Below are positions 1 through 5,150 of a stretch of 5,150 bases of DNA, in pieces. The notes below the pieces were generated by a model that searched no databases, was not told the origin of the DNA, and worked only from the letters and a program-made list of their open reading frames with translations. Each line of letters begins with the position of its first letter. Within the stretch, counting starts at the first letter, position 1. Made by a program: the position numbers and the translations under genes. Location: the NCBI GenBank assembly GCA_027295975.1, contig JAPUJX010000585.1, forward strand, positions 1 through 5,150, given 5' to 3'. Source of the DNA: Gammaproteobacteria bacterium. GTDB lineage: Bacteria > Pseudomonadota > Gammaproteobacteria > Pseudomonadales > Azotimanducaceae.

Positions 1-428
1 ATGGCCGCCCGATCCTGCTGGAAGCCACGCCGCAACTCCTCGACATCGATGTTCCTGTCGACCGTAGCTCGCGAGGGAGCACCGCTGTTCTCATCTACGG
101 TAATCCGCTCCATGTAGAGCAATTCCACGGAGGCAATGCGCCGGTCGAAATCGGGAGCGATGAGACGTGGTCTGTGAAGCCTTGAAACATCCAGTTGGTC
201 GGTCCTACGCGCCAATTGCACCTGGACGACCTCGGGTAGGTCGAGCACGTCCGCATGACGCAATATGAAGCGCTCCGGATTGCGCTTAAACTCGAGCGTC
301 ACCGCCAGGGCCGTGATTGGCCACGATGACAGAATCAGCGTCATGCACAACGTTATGGCCAACAGCTGGTGGAATGAATTTCCGGTGAGCTGGTGCGCCT
401 CGCGCCTGCCAGATTTTCTCAGGTGCAA
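1..428 (-). CDS. Unrecognised exported protein, N-terminal 142 codons (gene runs off the left edge)
   Basis: Reading the minus strand, an open frame runs from a TTG codon at 428-426 to the window edge without a stop. An in-frame TAA at 434-432 prevents further extension. I chose TTG because a strong GAGGAA ribosome site sits 8 nt before it. The first in-frame ATG (344-342) would cut the signal peptide down to a hydrophobic stub with no basic residue. From the TTG the protein has a basic n-region (RKSGRRE, residues 4-10), a hydrophobic core at about 22-38 and an Ala-Leu-Ala cleavage site at 40-42. The mature chain should start VTLEF, so it is probably exported by Sec. The visible mature part, about 100 residues, is charged with many Arg and Asp and has no cysteine, repeat or membrane segment. 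Codons favour G/C in third position, supporting real coding. I do not recognise the family. The signal is long (42 residues), so a start at another TTG or CTG nearer the core remains possible. Confidence 0.68.
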   Translation of the reverse strand, partial: MHLRKSGRREAHQLTGNSFHQLLAITLCMTLILSSWPITALAVTLEFKRNPERFILRHADVLDLPEVVQVQLARRTDQLDVSRLHRPRLIAPDFDRRIASVELLYMERITVDENSGAPSRATVDRNIDVEELRRGFQQDRAA

Positions 429-435
429 CGGTTAC

Positions 436-442
436 TTTCCTC
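436..442 (-). promoter_or_regulatory. Ribosome binding site deciding a TTG start
   Basis: The minus strand reads GAGGAAA here. The GAGGAA core ends 8 nt before the TTG codon at 428-426, a normal spacing. It is the best Shine-Dalgarno match near this gene and is the reason for preferring the TTG start over the ATG 84 nt further in. Confidence 0.6.
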
Positions 443-474
443 GTCTTGCGATCGTGAAACTTCTGAACGACTCA

Positions 475-490
475 AACCGCAACTGCGGTT
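475..490. promoter_or_regulatory. Inverted repeat AACCGCA-AC-TGCGGTT, possible operator
   Basis: Two perfect 7-bp arms are separated by 2 bp, giving a 16-bp dyad 47-62 bp upstream of the TTG start of the leftward gene. The compact two-turn symmetry suits a dimeric DNA-binding protein better than an RNA hairpin, because the 2-nt loop is too tight. On the minus strand a TTGAGT (473-468), a fair -35 match, begins just inside the dyad edge, but no good -10 follows it. The role as operator is inference. Confidence 0.35.
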
Positions 491-605
491 CATGATGCTT
501 CTGCCTCGGGCGAGAGTCGATGTTTGATGCCTGTAGGCACGCATCACAATTCACCCGGTGAGTCCTCGGGCCACCGCTATCAACCTCTTTTTGTCTTTCT
601 GATCT

Positions 606-619
606 CGACAAATTTGTCG
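606..619. promoter_or_regulatory. Perfect 14-bp palindrome CGACAAATTTGTCG
   Basis: The 14 bp are identical on both strands with an AT-rich centre, a form typical of sites for homodimeric helix-turn-helix regulators. It lies midway in the divergent region, about 190 bp from the leftward start and 285 bp from the rightward start. It overlaps a TTGTCG that could serve as a weak rightward -35. I cannot name a regulator, and the operator role is inference. Confidence 0.4.
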
Positions 620-842
620 TTTCCAAACTTCGCTACTCTCATAAGAAAATCTCAACCTTGGATTTCATAACATTGTCCGTTGCCAGATTCAAGAAGCACG
701 TTGTCTCGTGGCGGCGAAGCCCAGTGGACAATCCCGTCTGGACTCGGGGTAAACCGTCACCCACGGTGCTCGTTCTATGTTCCGCACACGGCTTTCCCGG
801 AATTCCAGAAATATGATCCACGTCATAACGGTAGACGCGGCT

Positions 843-861
843 ATGTTGCCAAGGGCAACAT
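843..861. promoter_or_regulatory. Inverted repeat ATGTTGCC-AAG-GGCAACAT before the toxin-like gene
   Basis: Two perfect 8-bp arms flank a 3-nt centre, 42 bp before the chosen start of the toxin-like gene. A second, shorter repeat follows directly (CGGGTA at 863-868 and TACCCG at 877-882, 8-nt loop). As DNA the first could be an operator. As RNA the two could fold as consecutive leader hairpins. No T-run follows, so a rho-independent terminator is unlikely. If translation began at the ATG at 868, that start codon would lie in the second stem. Confidence 0.42.
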
Positions 862-903
862 CCGGGTATGAACAATTACCCGCAAGGACTACTGGAACGG
901 ATC

Positions 904-1368
904 ATGTACACGAACAGCTATATGCGCGGTATTCGTTTGATTTTTTGTCTGCCCGAATCGTGTCGCCCCTCAACTCCGAGACTAGCGCACCCATCGGTGA
1001 GGTTGCTTCTCGTTGTCGTGGCAATGAGTGCAAGTGGTGTAACGAGCGCCGTAGAGATCGGTTGTGCGGGTGCCAACCGAAATCCCGCCGCATGTTCCTT
1101 GGCGGAATGCCTGGTGAGGCAGGCGAGTATGAAAACGATCTGTGATCAACCCGCCTCCTGTGGAGGCATTTTTGGATGCGCAGAGCTGCAGCGCAGGCGT
1201 GCGTTGAATGTTTCGTGCATCGCCGGGCGTCAGTTCGTCAGTGCCTGTTTCATCATCCCGCACGCTGGGCATCAGGCACAGATTGCACAGCGACGAAACG
1301 CCCTCGCGAGATGTGATCGGAAAATCGCCTTGCCTGAACCAGAAGGTTGCGCAGACCCGTGCCCGTAG
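904..1368 (+). CDS. Secreted cysteine-rich protein with Ntox16-like toxin domain (putative toxin)
   Basis: A 154-residue product. Residues 33-49 (RLLLVVVAMSASGVTSA) form a clear Sec signal h-region and cleavage site, giving a mature protein of about 105 residues with 11 cysteines. Residues 76-140 match my memory of the Ntox16 polymorphic-toxin domain: a C-x5-C-x5-C run (80, 86, 92), then ELQ, Cys105, Cys115, a GHQ motif (122-124) and Cys137. Such domains usually form the C-terminal tips of large secreted toxins; here the domain stands almost alone behind a signal peptide. The enzymatic activity is not shown by the sequence. The stop lies 9 nt before the next gene, so the two are probably co-transcribed as toxin and immunity. 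The start is uncertain. ATG 904 has a GGA 7 nt upstream. ATG 868 would add 12 residues. GTG 997 would give a neat 18-residue signal but lacks a ribosome site. It could instead be a non-toxic secreted disulfide-rich protein. Confidence 0.65.
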   Translation: MYTNSYMRGIRLIFCLPESCRPSTPRLAHPSVRLLLVVVAMSASGVTSAVEIGCAGANRNPAACSLAECLVRQASMKTICDQPASCGGIFGCAELQRRRALNVSCIAGRQFVSACFIIPHAGHQAQIAQRRNALARCDRKIALPEPEGCADPCP

Positions 1369-1377
1369 AAAGTTTCG

Positions 1378-1827
1378 ATGAGTGAATTAGACCGGGCGGA
1401 CCTCAGGCGTGAAATCCAGTTTTCGTTTTCGGGGAGGGTGTATCCCGGTGATGACCATATCACTCGAGAGACGAGTGATGAGAGCAGTGAGCACCACCGT
1501 GTGGCGCAATTCTTCCGAGGCAAAAGCTGGCATGATGTCGACTACGCATCTCTTCTGGCGGGAGATATCGATCCGAGTGGCTTTCTCTACGTGTTGAGCC
1601 CGGAAGCGTTCGCTTATTTCATGCCGGCGTTTTTGCGGGAAGCCCTGGACGTGAATTCCGCACCGGAGCTGGCGGAGACGATACATTTTGCTCTCTCGGC
1701 ACCATCGGAGGTGGAAATGCAGTCGTCCGTGGGCAAGTGGAAACAGGATCACATGGCACCCTTCGACGAGCAGGAGCTTACAATCATTCACAAAGTCTAC
1801 AGGTATCTCGATGCGCGCCTGGACTAG
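1378..1827 (+). CDS. DUF6714-like cytoplasmic protein, candidate immunity protein
   Basis: A 149-residue acidic protein without signal peptide or membrane segment, so cytoplasmic. Its pattern recalls the DUF6714 family: VYPGDD at 21-26, an FRGKSW block at 46-51, then FLYVLSPEAFAYFMPAFL at 69-86 with the family's aromatic, proline-bearing helix, and a late FDEQE at 129-133 before a C-terminal helix. The length is normal for that family. It begins 9 nt after the stop of the secreted toxin-like gene with only a weak ribosome site, which suggests translational coupling. A small, acidic, soluble protein directly behind a toxin-like gene is the usual layout of an immunity gene. The immunity role is therefore inferred from context; the family itself is, as far as I recall, uncharacterised. 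One tension is that the partner carries an export signal while this protein stays in the cytoplasm. That fits protection against toxin delivered by neighbouring cells into the cytoplasm. Confidence 0.75.
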   Translation: MSELDRADLRREIQFSFSGRVYPGDDHITRETSDESSEHHRVAQFFRGKSWHDVDYASLLAGDIDPSGFLYVLSPEAFAYFMPAFLREALDVNSAPELAETIHFALSAPSEVEMQSSVGKWKQDHMAPFDEQELTIIHKVYRYLDARLD

Positions 1828-1845
1828 CAGTGTGATGGTAAACAA

Positions 1846-1857
1846 GGTGTTAACACC
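1846..1857. promoter_or_regulatory. Perfect 12-bp palindrome GGTGTTAACACC
   Basis: Identical on both strands, 18 bp after the stop of the DUF6714-like gene and 115 bp before the start of the large gene. Its GTGTT/AACAC half-sites recur in a second dyad at 1947-1960. This suggests a regulator binding two sites in the spacer. The function is inferred. Confidence 0.4.
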
Positions 1858-1866
1858 GCGCTTGAA

Positions 1867-1894
1867 GGGTTCGTTTGTTTTCAAACAAGCACCC
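1867..1894 (+). terminator. Possible intergenic RNA hairpin, weak terminator or attenuator
   Basis: GGGT (1867-1870) pairs with ACCC (1891-1894). Inside, GTTTGTT (1873-1879) pairs with AACAAGC (1884-1890) through one G-U pair. A 2-nt bulge and a 4-nt loop complete the hairpin. It lies between the toxin-immunity pair and the large gene. The only following T-run is a short TTTT at 1903-1906, after a 9-nt gap, so it is not a classical terminator. It could still mark the 3' end of the upstream transcript or pause polymerase. Confidence 0.3.
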
Positions 1895-1946
1895 AGGCAC
1901 AGTTTTACCAGGCCCGTAAACGGTTTGTTAGACGTGGCAGCGCGAC

Positions 1947-1960
1947 GTGTTCGAGAACAC
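1947..1960. promoter_or_regulatory. Dyad GTGTTC-GA-GAACAC just before the large gene
   Basis: Perfect 6-bp arms with a 2-bp centre end 11 bp before the ATG at 1972. It shares the outer GTGTT and AACAC half-sites with the palindrome at 1846-1857, and the two centres are 102 bp apart. So near the start codon, a bound protein would block transcription or early elongation. Operator function is inference. The spacing of the half-sites differs between the two dyads (0 versus 4 bp), which weakens the case for one regulator. Confidence 0.38.
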
Positions 1961-1971
1961 AGAGATTCAGA

Positions 1972-4866
1972 ATGATCACTCCATTTCCTTCGACCCACTC
2001 CGGTTACGGCAATTTCGAGCGGAAAGGAAAGTGGACGCGTACCACGGCGAAGTTGATCCTGCTGCCTTTCCTGTGGTCGACATCGGGTGCGGCTACCCTG
2101 GCGCAGATAGAAGCAGCGAAAGCGAACCCGGCTGCCGCCATGGAAAGGCTGGCGGCCGATCCCAGAGTCCATGTTCCGGAAGCTGTTCTTGCCCAAGCCA
2201 GAACCATCGATGCTCGTGCGGCTGCGCCGAATCGTCCCATCCACCGGGAGCGGCAGGCCGTCATCGATATGCACGCCGTCGGCTTTGAACTTCGTAGCTT
2301 ACTGGGAAGTCTCGAAACCGGGGATGCGGATATCGATACGGCTCGCCTGGCTGCGTTGAAAGTGAAGCTCGAAGCCGCACATGCCGACATCGAATCCGGC
2401 TTCGTGCGGTTTGAGACGGTGTTGGAGAACTACAAGTTGTCGGAAGAAATTCTACAACGACAGCAAACCCACCGGGCTCGCTATCAACAGAGCTGGAACA
2501 CCCTGCAGTCTCATCTCGCGGTAGCGGAAAGCGCGACGACTGCCGCCCAACGAGCCGCCGCACTGGATTCCGCTGCCGCCATGCTGGCTACCTCGCACGA
2601 CCGGCGGCCCATTCAACCTTTCGATGCGCACAATTTACCGTTTGCCGTGGCTGACCCCGAGGCAAGGGTGCCCCGGTCGGAATGGGACTCGCCCGGCGTT
2701 GACGCGCCCGATTCTGCCGTGTTGCCGGTAGGCGGTAACCGCGCCACCGCAACGAACTCGGTAACCGATTCCATCGGGCTGCTCGCCGAACCACCGGAAC
2801 CAGAATTCCTCGAAGCCAACGAAGATGTACAGATTACCCAGGAGATCCAGGTACTCGCCGCTTCCCTGGGCAACAATCCCGTTCAGATCTACGAGTGGGT
2901 CAGGAACAACATCGACTTTCACCCGACCTACGGTTCGTTGCAAGGGTCACAGCTGACCCTGGAGATGCGGCGAGGCAACTCGGCGGACATTTCGAGTCTT
3001 TTGGTTGCGCTGCTGCGGGCTGCGGGCATTGCCGCCCGCTACGTCGTCGGTACCATCAACCTGCAGGCCGGGGACGTGCTCAACTGGTTGGGGGACGTGC
3101 AAGACGCCGTCCTTGCGCAGCAGATTCTCGGATCCGGCGCAATTCCGAACGTTGCCATCGTTGCTGGCAGTGGCGAGATTCTTTCCTTCGATATTGAGCA
3201 TGTGTGGGTGGAAGCCTTCGTCGACATGATTCCCAGCCGGGGCGCGTTGAACATCGAAGGCGACAGTTGGGTAGAGATGGATGCCGCGGTCAAGAGATAC
3301 GCAGTCACAGCGCCTTCGAATCTGGTCGGTGATTTGCCGCTCGATCCCGTGCTCACGGATATCAGAAACTCGCTTACTATCGACGAAAGCTTGGGTCAGT
3401 TCAGCGACATCGATGAGCAAGCGACGGTCAGCAGTCTCGAAAGTTGGGTTGAAGATGCGCTGGAATACATGGTGGTCAACGATATAGAACAGACGCCGAC
3501 GGCCATCATGGGCGAAAAGACGATTGTCCCGGAAACGATCACGCGCCTACCTGGGACAGTGCCATTCACCATAAAGTCGAGTGCAGCCCCAGTCGCCACT
3601 CTGCCCGCCAGTCTGCGCCAGACCATCGAGGTGGTTGGGTATTCCTCCTCGTTCGACAGGACGCTGGGTTTCGCCGACTTTTCTGCAACCGTCAGCTTTG
3701 CAGCGCTTGGCAGTGGCCGCCTGGGTTTGACGTTTCCTCCCGCAACCGAAGCGGATGCGGCTGTACTTCAGGCAGCGCGTGACGCTGGAGCCGGATCCCT
3801 TCCCATCGCTTCCGTCAACGTGATGCCACAGGTGACTCTGGATGATACCGTCGAGGTTTCGGGAAGCACGCTGGGAATGGGTGAGGACTACTTCCTGGAG
3901 GTGACTATTGCCGGGCCCATCGTCACGAACAGGCAGCAGTACGACGTGATAGCGGGGGATGAAATCGTACTGGGTGTCACAGGCAATGGCTTCTTGCCCG
4001 ACGTGCTGCAAAGCCGTTTGGATACCAATCCGGTAGACACATCGGCGGAATATTTACATCAGGTGAACCTGCATTACTGGACGGAGTCAGATTTTCTGAA
4101 CCAGCAGTCGGCGCATGGCCTGGGCGGTTTCATTACTCGATTACCGTCTGCGGGCTTGTTCAGTTCTCCATTGACGGTTACCTATCTATTCGGCCAGCCA
4201 AACACCGGGGTCTATGCCAGCAAGTTCATGGACGTGAAATGGTCTTTCGTGGGAGCCGCAGCGACTTCGGATGAGATGAGAGTCGCCCTGGTCAAGCAGG
4301 CGGGCTTCAACGGTTCGTACATGGAAGGTACGACTTTCGATCAGTTCGAGACCGTGACCACGGGGACCCCGCGCATATTAGCCGTGGACTCCATGAAGCT
4401 GTTGTCTGCAGCCAATGCACAAGGAATCCCGCTATACCGTATCACCCCGGCTAATCAAGGCGTGGTGTTTCCCCTGTTGAATCTGGACCCCGGCGACGAG
4501 AGCAATATTGCATCTGCGCTTGCGGCGGGTCAGACCGTGCTGGCGCCTCAGCGGAACATCGACATCGGACCCTGGAGCGGCGCTGGATACATCATGCAGG
4601 ATGAATCGACAGGGGCGGGCGCCTATCTTATTTCCGGAGGCATAAATGGGGGTGGTCTCGCCGATTGTCTTGAAGAGCTCGTGCGGAAAATTATCACCGT
4701 ACTTGCCATCATCGCTCTGGCGATCATCGCAATCATTCTGCTCTATTATCTGATTGCGGCAGTGGCCGCCGCTCTCGCCGCGGCACTGGCTGGTACCGCT
4801 GCGGCAGCCGAAGCGTGGGCGGGATTCTTACTCATGATGAGGGCATTGGCGGTACTTGCCGTTTGA
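1972..4866 (+). CDS. Exported transglutaminase-like domain protein with hydrophobic C-terminal tail (polymorphic surface/toxin type)
   Basis: A 964-residue protein. Its long Sec signal has a basic n-region (17-27), core LILLPFLWSTSGA (28-40) and likely cleavage after ALA-type residues at 41-44. Residues 45-210 are alanine-rich and helical, possibly coiled coil. Residues 285-450 form a transglutaminase-like core: NNPVQIYEWVRNNI (301-314), RRGNSADISSLLVALLRAAG (333-352), EHVWVEAF (409-416) and WVEMDAAVKRY (433-443). His410 and Asp437 match the triad, but the cysteine position holds Ser337 or Ala338, so classical cysteine catalysis looks lost. This resembles relatives found with RHS/YD-repeat genes. 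Residues 540-860 are beta-rich and match the same family only in pattern. PWSGAGYIMQDESTGAGAY and SGGINGG (867-895) form a family motif, followed by a 69-residue tail with one or two membrane segments (about 907-929 and 930-964). The ATG at 1972 has only a weak AGAG site 7 nt upstream. No better in-frame start preserves the signal. The role is unknown: scaffold, envelope anchor or effector carrier are all possible. Confidence 0.85.
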   Translation: MITPFPSTHSGYGNFERKGKWTRTTAKLILLPFLWSTSGAATLAQIEAAKANPAAAMERLAADPRVHVPEAVLAQARTIDARAAAPNRPIHRERQAVIDMHAVGFELRSLLGSLETGDADIDTARLAALKVKLEAAHADIESGFVRFETVLENYKLSEEILQRQQTHRARYQQSWNTLQSHLAVAESATTAAQRAAALDSAAAMLATSHDRRPIQPFDAHNLPFAVADPEARVPRSEWDSPGVDAPDSAVLPVGGNRATATNSVTDSIGLLAEPPEPEFLEANEDVQITQEIQVLAASLGNNPVQIYEWVRNNIDFHPTYGSLQGSQLTLEMRRGNSADISSLLVALLRAAGIAARYVVGTINLQAGDVLNWLGDVQDAVLAQQILGSGAIPNVAIVAGSGEILSFDIEHVWVEAFVDMIPSRGALNIEGDSWVEMDAAVKRYAVTAPSNLVGDLPLDPVLTDIRNSLTIDESLGQFSDIDEQATVSSLESWVEDALEYMVVNDIEQTPTAIMGEKTIVPETITRLPGTVPFTIKSSAAPVATLPASLRQTIEVVGYSSSFDRTLGFADFSATVSFAALGSGRLGLTFPPATEADAAVLQAARDAGAGSLPIASVNVMPQVTLDDTVEVSGSTLGMGEDYFLEVTIAGPIVTNRQQYDVIAGDEIVLGVTGNGFLPDVLQSRLDTNPVDTSAEYLHQVNLHYWTESDFLNQQSAHGLGGFITRLPSAGLFSSPLTVTYLFGQPNTGVYASKFMDVKWSFVGAAATSDEMRVALVKQAGFNGSYMEGTTFDQFETVTTGTPRILAVDSMKLLSAANAQGIPLYRITPANQGVVFPLLNLDPGDESNIASALAAGQTVLAPQRNIDIGPWSGAGYIMQDESTGAGAYLISGGINGGGLADCLEELVRKIITVLAIIALAIIAIILLYYLIAAVAAALAAALAGTAAAAEAWAGFLLMMRALAVLAV

Positions 4867-4949
4867 CGCCTGAAGCAGCGATCCATCGCGCTCGAGCTGC
4901 CCCGGAGCTGTACAAACCGAGTGAATCGCCCGAGTTTCCGCCTCAGCGG

Positions 4950-5150
4950 TCAATTTTCGATGCAAACGGCGTCTGCCAAATCGTTGAGGTTCACACCTTC
5001 GTGTGCACTGATGGAATGCAGTGCGTAACCGGTACCTGGCGTAATCGGGAAATTGGTACCCACGATGACGTTGCCATCGACCGTGCCGCACCAGTCAAAT
5101 TGTTTCGCTGCGTCAAACCGCTCCAACGCTGTGACCACTCCGTCACCGAA
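4950..5150 (-). CDS. C-terminal end of a convergent gene, probable surface/secreted protein (start lies beyond the window)
   Basis: On the minus strand the frame is open from the window edge (5150) to a TGA at 4952-4950, showing the last 66 residues. The end includes FGDGVVTALERFD at its start and VGTNFPITPGTGYAL in the middle. This GD-V-rFd ... G-FpI-pG-GY pattern recalls a short C-terminal module of large extracellular proteins with repeat domains, which I remember only as a pattern. Two cysteines are present (one after FDW, one near the end). A GTG at 5138-5136 is an internal codon rather than a start, since no ribosome site is seen and the reading frame and motif continue through it. The gene converges on the large transglutaminase-like gene with an 83-bp gap, so it is transcribed independently. 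Confidence 0.6.
   Translation of the reverse strand, partial: FGDGVVTALERFDAAKQFDWCGTVDGNVIVGTNFPITPGTGYALHSISAHEGVNLNDLADAVCIEN

Larger units (their letters stand above)
429..903. other. Divergent intergenic region without a convincing gene
   Basis: This 475-bp stretch lies between the leftward gene and the rightward toxin-like gene. Short open frames of 60-80 codons exist on both strands. They lack ribosome sites, have mixed composition and overlap each other, so I do not call them. It contains three perfect inverted repeats, listed separately, and should carry the promoters for both flanking genes. No strong sigma-70 promoter stands out: TTGTCG at 614-619 has only weak -10 candidates downstream. 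Confidence 0.5.

Noticed and set aside
432..626. A 64-codon minus-strand open frame directly upstream of the leftward gene, in the same frame.
   Set aside because: It begins with TTG without a good ribosome site, has low-complexity charged sequence with no family resemblance, and spans two dyads that look regulatory.
639..875. Overlapping small open frames on both strands (60-80 codons) and a GC-rich segment at 740-800 vaguely recalling the 3' end of a group II intron on the minus strand.
   Set aside because: No ribosome sites and no recognisable protein. The folded domain V pattern of a group II intron could not be reconstructed, and no reverse-transcriptase sequence is nearby.
1846..1936. 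Possible integron attC site: GTTAGAC at 1928-1934 fits the R' core consensus, and the segment is rich in inverted repeats.
   Set aside because: No matching R'' core (GTCTAAC-like) is found upstream, the expected L'/L'' pairing is absent, and no integrase is visible. The following gene is also far larger than usual cassettes.
1387..2274. A 295-codon open frame on the minus strand opposite the DUF6714-like gene and the start of the large gene.
   Set aside because: It is rich in Arg, Ser and Cys in the manner of an antisense shadow, crosses the intergenic spacer, and shows no domain. The plus-strand genes have clear family patterns.
1972..4866. RHS/YD repeats, which often accompany this transglutaminase-like family.
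   Set aside because: No YD-type repeat is seen in the protein, and the next gene is on the opposite strand, so no RHS gene follows directly within the window.
4867..4949. Possible bidirectional terminator in the convergent gap: CCGC-CTCA-GCGG at 4938-4949, and an AGCT/AGCT pair near 4900.
   Set aside because: Stems of only 4 bp, with no proper T-run on either strand beyond a short TTTT at 4954-4957. Too weak to call.

Overview
The window looks like chromosomal accessory DNA from a Gram-negative proteobacterium, probably an environmental gammaproteobacterium. This is inferred from Sec-type signal peptides on several products, moderately GC-rich coding sequence with G/C-biased third codon positions, and the family of the largest protein. 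No rRNA, tRNA, CRISPR array, transposase or integrase is visible.

Layout. (1) The left edge (1-428, minus strand) holds the 5' part of an unrecognised exported protein with a probable TTG start. (2) About 475 bp without a convincing gene (429-903) separates it from rightward genes. This divergent promoter region carries three perfect inverted repeats. (3) At 904-1368 lies a secreted, cysteine-rich small protein whose C-terminal half looks like an Ntox16-type polymorphic-toxin domain. Nine bases later (1378-1827) comes a cytoplasmic DUF6714-like protein; the pair is laid out like a toxin and its immunity gene. (4) A 144-bp spacer (1828-1971) contains two palindromes with the same half-site and a hairpin. 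(5) At 1972-4866 is a 964-residue exported protein with a transglutaminase-like domain, of the kind found with RHS/YD-repeat and other polymorphic surface proteins. Its expected catalytic cysteine is replaced. It ends in a very hydrophobic, alanine-rich tail placed directly after a glycine-rich motif of the family. (6) The right edge (4950-5150, minus strand) is the C-terminal end of a convergent gene, probably a surface or secreted protein.

Working interpretation: a polymorphic-effector or surface-protein neighbourhood. The small secreted protein and its partner form a candidate toxin-immunity cassette. The large transglutaminase-like protein is a secreted or envelope component whose C-terminus may be a swappable membrane-active or anchoring module. 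Family names come from remembered sequence patterns, not searches; the toxin activity and the pairing are inference.
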